Below the pieces are notes generated by a model. That model saw only the letters and a list, made by a program, of their open reading frames with translations. It did no database searches and was not told the DNA's origin. This document shows positions 1 to 8,600 of a stretch of DNA of 59,134 nt, in pieces. Numbering within the stretch: position 1 is the first letter of the stretch; each line of letters starts with the position of its first letter. The stretch comes from NORP309 sp964352735 (lineage in GTDB: Bacteria > Pseudomonadota > Gammaproteobacteria > Xanthomonadales > Marinicellaceae), in assembly GCA_964352735.1 (NCBI GenBank), contig CAYGTC010000023.1, forward strand, positions 1 to 59,134, read 5' to 3'. The position numbers were made by a program, and so were the translations under genes.

Positions 1-34
1 AAAAACCGCAATATCAACAATTTAAAAGTTAATA

Positions 35-916
35 TTGCCTAAATGCACCACGGGTCAGCTAGATTTAACGACGACTGTTCCAAGTTTCATCCAATATAAA
101 CTCACCTCTTCAATGGCTGCTGCAAACGAAAGATTTGGCCATTCTGTTAGTATTGACAATAACAGTTTACTGATTGGTGCTATTGGCAATGACGATAATA
201 ATGTTCCTGCCAGAGCCTATTATCTTGAAGATTTTCGCTCCCAAACATCTGATTTTGATATCGTAGCTGAACATGATCCGAACTCTGTATTTGGCTTCAG
301 TACCAAATTGCATAACAATCACGCCTTTATTGGGGCCCCTAATGATGGCATACCCAATTTAAATAATTATGGAGCCGTCTACGAATATGAGAAAAATGCT
401 GATACCAATTTATGGTTTGAAAAACATAAATTTACAGCAGATGATGGAGAGCCGGGTGACTATTTTGGCTCAATATTTGATTTAGACGATGATAGAATCA
501 TCATTGGCGCTCCGTTTAAAAACAGTTTAAAAGGTGCTGCATATTTATTTGAACAGGGTATGGATGATTGGTCTTTTCAACAAAAATTTGTTGATAACGA
601 TCCCATGCGACAGCATTTTTTTTCAAGATCACTGGCCATTGATGGGAACCGCATATTGATAGGTTCAATAGCTAATAACAACAATTTTAATATTTCGGGT
701 GAAGCATTTTTATTTCGCTATCAGGATAACAATTGGGTTAGAGAGATAATGCCTACGCCTCAAGATGAATTAACAAATAACTACAGTGTCAGAGGAGATG
801 TATCGGGACCATTTATTTTTGTTGGTGACTACACAATTAAATTAGGAAGCGGCAACAATACTGGTGCTGTATATATATTTGAAGATGATTTGATTTTCGC
901 AAATAGTTTTGAATAA
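35..916 (+). CDS. FG-GAP repeat surface protein, 5' end doubtful
   Basis: The reading frame encodes about 293 residues of FG-GAP/integrin-alpha-like beta-propeller blades, visible as recurring FGxSVSI...LLIGA units (residues near 35, 85, 140 and 200). It ends in IFANSFE, a C-terminal tag shared with other secreted proteins in this window. There is no signal peptide: the frame opens with a TTG codon only ten bases after an in-frame TAA at 23-25. Relatives of this type are normally exported, so the gene has probably lost its 5' end through a frameshift or nonsense mutation just upstream, or the first exported blades lie outside the window. The ordered blades and intact C-terminus argue that the frame is genuine. 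Surface adhesion or matrix binding is inferred from the fold only. Confidence 0.6.
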   Translation: MPKCTTGQLDLTTTVPSFIQYKLTSSMAAANERFGHSVSIDNNSLLIGAIGNDDNNVPARAYYLEDFRSQTSDFDIVAEHDPNSVFGFSTKLHNNHAFIGAPNDGIPNLNNYGAVYEYEKNADTNLWFEKHKFTADDGEPGDYFGSIFDLDDDRIIIGAPFKNSLKGAAYLFEQGMDDWSFQQKFVDNDPMRQHFFSRSLAIDGNRILIGSIANNNNFNISGEAFLFRYQDNNWVREIMPTPQDELTNNYSVRGDVSGPFIFVGDYTIKLGSGNNTGAVYIFEDDLIFANSFE

Positions 917-1253
917 GCATTGATTGAGGTGTGTGTTATATTTTGTAGAGATCACTGCAATTATGCAGAAGGTTTCTTGCAAAAAAAATATTTATTTCCA
1001 ACATTCAACTGATAGATAAAAGGAGGCCTTTGATCTATCAGTGAATAATGATATAAGTTTTAACATTTTATTATTCACTGTGTCAAAGGCCCCTTCATCA
1101 CATACACGGCATAGCGTACTGTTGATCTCAATGGCTAACACTGGTTTTATATTTGAAGAATAAAAACTGATTTTTCTTGTTTAATGCATGGATTACTTAT
1201 AGGATTTGACGTTTTAAGATTTTCTCACTAACCATCAAGATGAGGTTTATAAT
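917..1253. other. Intergenic region with two mutually exclusive hairpins
   Basis: No gene is visible. Bases 1008-1017 can pair perfectly with 1033-1042 (10 bp). Alternatively 1025-1033 pairs with 1083-1091 and 1039-1049 pairs with 1070-1080 to give a long two-segment stem. The two folds share bases 1033-1042, so only one can form at a time. The region may be a terminator for the upstream gene, a decayed miniature element, or a leader for the downstream gene. Confidence 0.5.
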
Positions 1254-2708
1254 ATGTTTAAAATAAGAATTACTTCTCTTTCTATTGTTTTTTTGTTGTG
1301 TTGTGTTCAAGTTGATGCACAAATTTATACCCCCCCTTTTCCATCAGAGCACTATGATGAAACTGATCGATATGATGAAATTTATCATTTACAACCACAC
1401 AACAGTTATGATCAAACGTCATCTATAACAGACTGGTTAAACTCGGGATTTAGATCTCTAGAAATTGATGTTGTAGACTATCGAGATTGGCAGGACAACC
1501 CAAGAGGACCTTGGGTCAGTCATAGCTCGTCAATTTCATCGGTTAATTGTGATGGTTGGAGAACAGCCCGTTTGACAGAATGTCTGGCGGCTGTTACCAA
1601 TTGGAGCGATGACAATCCTAATCATTTCCCTATTCAAGTTTTGTTGGATATGAAGTCTACTATCAATTTTACTGCATCATGGAAAACTCATGAAATTCAA
1701 CTATTAGATCAAATTATAGAAGACAATTTAGGCACTCGATTGTTTCGTTATTCTGACTTACTTAATCACTTGGGTTCATCATCTGACTATAGAAATACCT
1801 TGAGAGTAACGGGATGGCCAACCATCGCCGAGATGCGAGGTAAAATTGTCGTTTTACTCACTGGAGGCAGCTTTGGCAATGTCAATGGTAGAATGGAGTC
1901 GGCCTTAGTAGCAGAAGGTATTCATAACCAATCAGCATTTTTATGTCCAGATGTTGACGGTGATGATCCACATGAAATTTCTGGTAAAATTGATTCGATC
2001 AGTGTCAGTAATTCAAGGAATTTTTTCTGCTCTAATGTAAAGGCAGGAGACCATTATCAAATTGTTGCTAACCGCTCAAACCAGTATCGTCAACTCATGC
2101 ATTTATGGGGCAATGCTGGAGATTTTACCAATACCAGCTTCGAAGCAAGCTGGATAGCTATCGCACATGGCGTATCAACTTTGGGTTGGGATATTCCTAG
2201 CGTTGCTTCCTTGCCATATTGGTCAACGGCATTTGATGCGACATTTCCAACAGTTGCTCAGCGCAGAGGCGTACCTGGCTACATGAAAATCAAGCCAAGC
2301 TATGCCAGTTATCTTTGCCTTGAAGTCGAAAACAATCACTATAAAAATGGATCTGATGTTGTATTGGCTTATTGTGACTCAGGAAATAATCAAAAATTTG
2401 TTTATACTGCTGAAGGCCAATTAAGGCCCAAAGGCAATAATAAGTACTGCATTGATTTCGAATCCGGAAATGCTGGCAATAAGAAAAAACTCCACCTGTG
2501 GGATTGTGATGGTGGTAACTCCGAAAAATGGGCCATAAATCGCGGGGGAAGATTCAGCAATCGAGATAAAAACTATCAATATTGTATGGATGTACCTGGA
2601 AGATCAACGTCAGTGGGCAAACAGTTACAACTATATCGATGCCATACAGGCAGCAACCAAAGTTTTTATTTCGAAAAAGTTGCCGATTGGGCCCAATCAA
2701 ACTTTTAA
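1254..2708 (+). CDS. Secreted PI-PLC-like phosphodiesterase with ricin-type lectin domain
   Basis: A 484-residue protein with a clear signal peptide (hydrophobic stretch about residues 8-20, cleavage near VDA-Q). Residues about 40-320 resemble the PI-PLC X/GDPD-like TIM barrel: a catalytic-type histidine lies in LQPHNSYD (H49), an acidic ExD pair in SLEIDV (E70, D72), and a second histidine in WVSHSS (H90). Residues about 335-478 form a ricin B-type beta-trefoil, with cysteine-rich repeats such as CLEVEN, CIDFES and CMDVPG and QKF/EKW/QSF ends. Cleavage of inositol or glycerol phosphodiesters is the family reaction; the lectin part probably targets it to glycans. The start is supported by a GATGAGG ribosome-binding site. 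It stands alone and is followed by a strong terminator. Confidence 0.8.
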   Translation: MFKIRITSLSIVFLLCCVQVDAQIYTPPFPSEHYDETDRYDEIYHLQPHNSYDQTSSITDWLNSGFRSLEIDVVDYRDWQDNPRGPWVSHSSSISSVNCDGWRTARLTECLAAVTNWSDDNPNHFPIQVLLDMKSTINFTASWKTHEIQLLDQIIEDNLGTRLFRYSDLLNHLGSSSDYRNTLRVTGWPTIAEMRGKIVVLLTGGSFGNVNGRMESALVAEGIHNQSAFLCPDVDGDDPHEISGKIDSISVSNSRNFFCSNVKAGDHYQIVANRSNQYRQLMHLWGNAGDFTNTSFEASWIAIAHGVSTLGWDIPSVASLPYWSTAFDATFPTVAQRRGVPGYMKIKPSYASYLCLEVENNHYKNGSDVVLAYCDSGNNQKFVYTAEGQLRPKGNNKYCIDFESGNAGNKKKLHLWDCDGGNSEKWAINRGGRFSNRDKNYQYCMDVPGRSTSVGKQLQLYRCHTGSNQSFYFEKVADWAQSNF

Positions 2709-2732
2709 TGTTTTGAAGAAAACTTCAAATTC

Positions 2733-2772
2733 AAGAGCCTGTCAACAGTACTATTAACAGGCTCTTTTTTTT
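2733..2772 (+). terminator. Rho-independent terminator after the PI-PLC-like gene
   Basis: A perfect 10-bp stem (2733-2742 with 2757-2766) is followed by a run of eight T beginning at 2765. It lies 25 bases after the stop codon. Confidence 0.9.
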
Positions 2773-2970
2773 GGGTGTTAAAATAGCATGTCTAGCTCGA
2801 TTATTTGACTATAGAATGGATTTCAGGTACAAATAGTATTTACTTGTACTTTGATATAAACCTTTGTTATTTAGAGATTAAATTTATTTTTCTACCGATT
2901 AGGTAAAATATTTTGACCAGATTTTTTAGAATATTTTCAAAATTTATGAGAATAAATTAGTTAAAATTGT

Positions 2971-3248
2971 TAGAGGCCTTTTTTTGATTCTGGGTGATTG
3001 AGAAAAAGCATTAAAAATGTGTCAATCAAGACGCAAAACACATTTTAATAACTAGCAAGTTTTTTAACGCAGAAGGACGCTTTTTTAAACTTTTTATCCT
3101 CATTCGCGAATACAAAAAAGTCTCTGTTATTGATTATTACAGTATTTATTTCAATGATGGGTTGTTATCATCATTTTTCTATTTACTGGTCATAAGGACT
3201 GTATCTACCTCACTGCCCTTATGACCATTATTAATACTCAGATTTTAA
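2971..3248 (+). repeat. Degraded copy of a small-ORF repeat; otherwise empty intergenic
   Basis: Bases 2985-3002 match 5144-5161 exactly, and similarity continues for about 130 bases, including the ATG and first codons of the 102-aa ORF at 5176. Here the frame is broken by stops after about twelve codons, and a 28-base hairpin insert present in the other copy is missing. The two copies flank the amidase gene in the same orientation. The rest of 2773-3248 shows no coding potential. Confidence 0.6.
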
Positions 3249-5081
3249 TTAACCTTCATATCTATATTGCACGTCATCGATGTATATATTCACCGTATAA
3301 CTGGTTTGATTACGATAAAACCAAATGGCATCTAAACTGACCTGACTGCTTAGCACACCATTGCCGCCAACCCAGGGGTTCCATTGTGATGAATTATCTA
3401 ATCTCCATTCAACATATGTCCACACATTGGGTGTTAATAATATAGTGGTAGATCGTTCTGTTCCATCATTATCATCGACACTCACCCCTACTCTAACACC
3501 TGAAGCAGCTGCTAAAACCCAGAAACCAATTCGACCACCTGCTTTATTTAATTTTGGATTACCACTGGGACGTCCTGATGCTGACAATAAGCGTACAGCC
3601 CAACTGGCATTGGTATTTCTGTTATCTTTTAACTGGATGTGCTCCGAATAATTACCTCTGCGACTGATGCTACTTGTTCTTTGAGCAAATGACGTTGAAG
3701 AAATGCCTCTCGTGCTGCCAGAATATGTAGGACTGGTATTAAATCTCCCTTCACTGCTCTCAAAATTATCAAGAGAAATATTACTGGAGTTATTACCGCC
3801 ACCATTGCTTCCATTGATCAAACTGTGATAGCGGGACCAGTTCCAATGTATACCTGGATCAGTATGATTTTGACTGCTAAAGTGCTGATGTCCCTTAACT
3901 TGAAAACTATCAGATAACACAACCACACCACTATGGGCAGTACCTTTGTACGCTGAATTACAATTTAAATTGTGTTTTTGGCAAAAATGTTTGGTTAAAT
4001 TTGCAGATGCATTATACATCGCTGTGGTGTACCATGCAGGGTTATTGACAAATCCTTCATGTTCAATGCCAAGCGTTCTGCTGTTATGAACCCCAACGTG
4101 ATGGGCACGTTTACTTTCTCTGACCATTTGAGTGACTTGCCCATCAGAACTCCTGATAACATAATGTGCACTGACACTATAAGGGTTGTTCTTAAACCAA
4201 TTCAGCGTGCCTGCATATGACCCTTGAGTTGTGTGTATAGTAACTGCATTGATCGAACGAGACCGGTTACCAAAATAAGGCGAAGCAATCCAATTAGCTG
4301 ATGGGTAATCTGGTGAAGCTGCTTTATTTTCATCACCCTTATTTTGAAGTTTATATGATTCTGATTGTGCATCTACAGTTATCCCCTTTGCTTCAATACC
4401 GTCAGTTTCTGGGTTTAGCCTAATGGCTGGTGCTTGTAATTTCCCCAGAGTTTGGGTATCAAAAGCTTTATTCCATTGAATCTCTTGATCAATAATAAAA
4501 ATATGTCCATCATCAAATCCACGATCTAGTGTGAGCATTTGATCATAAAAATAACTGTCTTCAATAAACTGACTGATTTGACTTTTTTCCGCGGAATCAG
4601 GAGTAGCCAACATATAGGTACTCACTTTAGCCATTTGTTCGATTTTTGGTTTAATCAAATTAAATTCTTTCATTAACTCAGAAACCAATGCAGCAGTTGC
4701 CAGAATATTAATTTCTTCAGAGTCTGCCACACTGTCAGGTTTAACAGATAGAGCCTTGGCAGCTTCTAAAACTAAATTTTTATAACCATGATCACCAGTG
4801 TGCAGGCCCATGATACCAACAATACTTGGACGCTCTGCATGCCCGTCCAATGTGCCATTTTCATTTTTTTGCTCTGCATCATTGATGTGTAACCAACGGG
4901 TATTAACGAAAGCCAATGACTCGAGATATCCTGGTGGGATATCTGGATAACTTTTATAAGCTTTGGCAAAATAATCTAAAGTGTTGATGCCCCGCTCTAA
5001 TACTTCATCAGATTGAGCATGAAGCGTGTGGCAAGAAAAAAGTAACGATAAGAATAATATTCTTAATAATTTGAATTGCAT
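3249..5081 (-). CDS. Secreted N-acetylmuramoyl-L-alanine amidase (amidase_2 type)
   Basis: A 610-residue protein with signal peptide (residues 1-23, LHA-QS). Residues about 277-425 carry an amidase_2/PGRP-type zinc amidase domain: H283 in VTIHTT, E340 in GIEHEG, and GHQH (H398/H400) followed by HTDPG (D408) are the expected zinc and catalytic residues. It should cleave the bond between N-acetylmuramic acid and L-alanine in peptidoglycan. Residues about 25-200 form a helical domain containing SIVGIMGLH that recalls lysozyme-like or amidase-associated domains, so the enzyme could have a second wall activity; that is uncertain. Residues about 435-610 look like a beta-sandwich carbohydrate-binding-type module (IDDVQY near the end). 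An AGAGGG ribosome-binding site supports the start. Confidence 0.88.
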   Translation of the reverse strand: MQFKLLRILFLSLLFSCHTLHAQSDEVLERGINTLDYFAKAYKSYPDIPPGYLESLAFVNTRWLHINDAEQKNENGTLDGHAERPSIVGIMGLHTGDHGYKNLVLEAAKALSVKPDSVADSEEINILATAALVSELMKEFNLIKPKIEQMAKVSTYMLATPDSAEKSQISQFIEDSYFYDQMLTLDRGFDDGHIFIIDQEIQWNKAFDTQTLGKLQAPAIRLNPETDGIEAKGITVDAQSESYKLQNKGDENKAASPDYPSANWIASPYFGNRSRSINAVTIHTTQGSYAGTLNWFKNNPYSVSAHYVIRSSDGQVTQMVRESKRAHHVGVHNSRTLGIEHEGFVNNPAWYTTAMYNASANLTKHFCQKHNLNCNSAYKGTAHSGVVVLSDSFQVKGHQHFSSQNHTDPGIHWNWSRYHSLINGSNGGGNNSSNISLDNFESSEGRFNTSPTYSGSTRGISSTSFAQRTSSISRRGNYSEHIQLKDNRNTNASWAVRLLSASGRPSGNPKLNKAGGRIGFWVLAAASGVRVGVSVDDNDGTERSTTILLTPNVWTYVEWRLDNSSQWNPWVGGNGVLSSQVSLDAIWFYRNQTSYTVNIYIDDVQYRYEG

Positions 5082-5137
5082 ATAACCCTCTTTTTTTTAA
5101 TGAATTGCTGGTTTTTTTAACCAGTTTAATAGAGATT

Positions 5138-5310
5138 TTTGCTTGATTCTGGGTGATTGAGAAAAAGAATTAAAAATGAGTCAATCAAGACGCAAAAAAC
5201 AGTCTAATAACCGAGTTATTAGCAAGTTTTGTAACCAGCTCGAATATTTGATTGAATATTCGAGCCAGAACGATTTTTTAAACTTTTTACCTTCATTCAC
5301 CAATCGAGCG
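5138..5310 (+). repeat. Second copy of the dispersed repeat, with internal hairpin
   Basis: This copy matches 2976-3110. It carries an extra perfect 10-bp inverted repeat around 5238-5265 that lies inside the overlapping ORF. The leading 18 bases (5144-5161) recur with small changes at 19397-19414 on the same strand, and in reverse orientation near 16351-16370 and 25588-25606. Confidence 0.65.
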
Positions 5311-5484
5311 AATGTCTCTAATATTTATTATTTGATGTCATACATACGAAAAGCCCCTCTTTCCCTCAATACAAAACATCAATTCGATTATATAACAAAT
5401 ATGTACAATATAATTTCGATTACATCACAAATATTCAAAAAATTCCCAATAAAGACATTAAACTCATTAAAACTAACTAAATAA
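5176..5484 (+). CDS. Small hypothetical protein encoded within a dispersed repeat
   Basis: A 102-residue basic ORF beginning MSQSRRKKQSNN. I do not recognise its family. It is supported mainly by a degraded second copy at about 3018-3150 that preserves the start codon and first codons (M-C-Q-S-R-R-K) and then carries stops. A basic N-terminus inside a repeated segment with a conserved 18-base leader suggests part of a small mobile element, perhaps the N-terminus of a transposase, but no catalytic motif is visible. It may be non-functional. Confidence 0.35.
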   Translation: MSQSRRKKQSNNRVISKFCNQLEYLIEYSSQNDFLNFLPSFTNRANVSNIYYLMSYIRKAPLSLNTKHQFDYITNMYNIISITSQIFKKFPIKTLNSLKLTK

Positions 5485-5577
5485 ATCGGCATCAATAAAT
5501 TCACAGCTGAATCATATCAACTCTTCTGGATTAATATATAACGCATGGTGTCTCATTTAGTTTTTTATCATGGCCAT

Positions 5578-5611
5578 AAAAAAAGCCTGACTCACAGTGA
5601 GTCAGGCTTTT
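5578..5611 (-). terminator. Terminator of the 1960-aa FG-GAP gene
   Basis: A nearly perfect hairpin (5581-5595 with 5597-5611) lies 21 bases beyond the stop codon of the minus-strand gene. The A-run at 5578-5584 becomes the U-tract on the minus strand. The stem ends in T as well, so it could work in both directions. Confidence 0.88.
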
Positions 5612-5631
5612 AATTTATTTGTGGTTAAGTG

Positions 5632-8600
5632 CTATTCTTTAAAAGGTTGTTTATCTATATAATTTTCGATACCATCGCCATCATAATCAGCAAATGGTGC
5701 ATTATGCATTAAGACCTCTCTTAACCAGTAGTTCAATGTTTCTAATTTTGACTGACTATCATAAGCTCCACCTAAATAAAATAATGCTCCATAAAACTCT
5801 ATCAGGTCTGAATTCTCATCATAAATTGGATAATTAAACTCTGTTGTAATCGCCTGCAATTGATTCAGATGTGACAAAATCAACAGCTCATCTACCGACT
5901 CAAAACCATTCATAAAAATGATATCATTGGTAAAGGCAATAAAGAATGATTGCGTTACAGATGTGTCATTGCCACCAAGTGCGATGCCAGCATCATCTTG
6001 CAAGGTGATATCAATCAAAGCCACACCGATATTAGTGCTAAAATCCAAGCTCAACACACCCGCATTACTCATTGAAATTGTATTGAGAATGGCATTCGAA
6101 TCTGAACGAATAACAACATCATATTGATTGATTTGCTGATCAGATTCATTATCAGGACCTAAATCAAAATCAACGATAAAATCATTAAAATCAACGGGAT
6201 TGGTGGTGAAATTAAATATGTCAAATTCAACATCTCCAGATATTGTAAAGCTTGGTGCATCATTCACAGGCAATACATTTATGCTGAGTTGTGCATCTAC
6301 CGCCAATATGCCATCACTGACTTCATAATTAAAAGTTGCTTCCCCAAATAGATCATTTGGTGGCATATAATTGAATGTTCCATCGGCATTGATGGTGATC
6401 GAGCCACCAATGCCATTGGCAGTAAAAGTACCTGGTGTCACAACAAACAAACCCTCTGCATCATTGACCAGAACACTGTTGTCATTTGTATCAACTGTGG
6501 TTGTACCATCGACATCTGTGGCACTTAATAAGGTATCTTCATTGACTTCATAGGCATCTGCAATCACAGTCGGTTCAGTTTGACAAGTAACCAACACATC
6601 TGTGACATTATCACCTGACAATGTGCCACTGCTATTACTGATAATACAAACCTGATTGGGTGTATCTGGTTGTGTCAATACGGTCACATCATAAGACTCA
6701 CCATCAAGTAAGGCCGTAGAAAAGACAAAAGCAGAGTTGCTTGAAACGGTTAAATCATCAGTGCCATTATTCTGCAATATCACTTCATTTCCTTGTTCCA
6801 AACCAGAGACTGAACCACCTATGGTAAGCGTTTCATTGATACAGTTGACCGTTACATTTGTTACGTTGGTACCAGCAATTGTTCCTGTACCATTGGATAC
6901 TGTACACAGTTGATTGAAAGGTTGACTTGAAACAGTAATGGCATATTCAGAACCATCATCTTGTGCTGAAAATATAAAAACACCATTGGCTGAAACCACT
7001 AGATCATCAGCGCCATTATTTTGTAAAGTCACACTGCTTGCTTGCGCCAAACCTGTAACTGAACCAATTACAGTATGGGTATCGGTCACACAATCAATGA
7101 CAACATTGTCCACATCTGCACCTGCTAACGCACCACTTCCTGATGTGACAACACAATTTTGATTTGGTGTACTGGGTTGATTTAAAACTGTTACTGAATA
7201 ATTTGAACCATCATTTTGAGCAGAAAAAGTAAAAGCGCCATTGGCTGAAACCACTTGATCATCGCCACCATTATTTTGTACTGTGACGCTGTTGCCTGCT
7301 GCCAATCCAGAGACCAAACCAGCCACAGTATAGGTTTCTGTCACACAAGTCACCGAAACAGTGGTTACATTGGTACCAGCCAATGTACCTGAACCATTTG
7401 TAACTGAACACTGTTGATTGGGTGTTACAGGGTTAATCAGAACAGTAACAGCATAATTTGTACCATCGTCTTGAGCCGAAAACATGAATGGGCCATTGAC
7501 AGAAACTATTTGGCTATCACCTCCGTTATTTTGAAGAATGACATTATTGCCATCTGCCAACCCGGAAACAGAACCAGAAACTGTATGTGTATCAGTAACA
7601 CAATCTATCACCACATTTGTCACATTAGTTCCCGCAAGCGTTCCATTACCATTGGTGACTGAACATGTCTGATTGGGTGTTGTTGGGCTAGACAAAATTG
7701 TCACATCATAGCTCGACTCATCATCTAAAGCTGTGGTGAAAGTAAATCCACCATTATTTGAAACAGTGATATCATCACCAGCATTATTCTGCAAAATAAC
7801 ACTGTTGCCAGATGTCAATCCAGCGACTGAACCGCTGATGCTAAAAGTATCAGTGACACAAGTAACAGATACATTTGTGACATTATTGCCAATTAAAACA
7901 CCACTGCCTGATGAAACAGTACAAGTCTGATTAGGAGCAGTTGGTTGATTTAAAACAGTCACGGCATATGTCGAACCATCATCTTGAGCAGAAAAAACAA
8001 ATGGCCCATTACCAAGATTGATTTGGTCATCACCACCATTATTCTGTAAAGTTATGGTATTGCCTGTTGCCAATCCAGATATTGAGCCTCCAACAGTATG
8101 TGTATTTGTCACACAGGTGACGATGATATCCATTATATTTTGACCAGCCAAAGTGCCATTGCCATTGGTAATTGAACAAATTTGATTGGGTGTGGTTGGA
8201 TTAGATAAAACAGTAACAGAATAAGTCGACTCGTCTGCCAAGGCAGTTGCGAAAACAAATGCGCCATTGCTTGAAACTATGGCACTATCTGCACCATTAT
8301 TTTGTAAGGTGAGGCTGTTGCCTGCTGCCAATCCTGAAACCGAACCACCAATGCTAAATGTATCGTTAACACAAGTGACAGATACATCTGTAACATCAGC
8401 ACCAGTTAAGTTACCACTTCCAGATGCTACTGTACATGTTTGACTGGGTGTGGTCGGTTGATTTAATACTGTCACCGAATAACTCGAACCATCATCTTGG
8501 GCAGAAAAAACAAACGTGCCATTGCTTAAATTTATTTGATCATCGCCACCATTGTTTTGCAAGGTAATGGTATTACCTGCTGCCAATCCAGATATTGAAC

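Noticed and set aside
3361..3651. 96-aa ORF antisense to the amidase gene
   Set aside because: It is a shadow of the coding frame on the other strand, as are the many short ORFs inside the FG-GAP and DUF11 genes.
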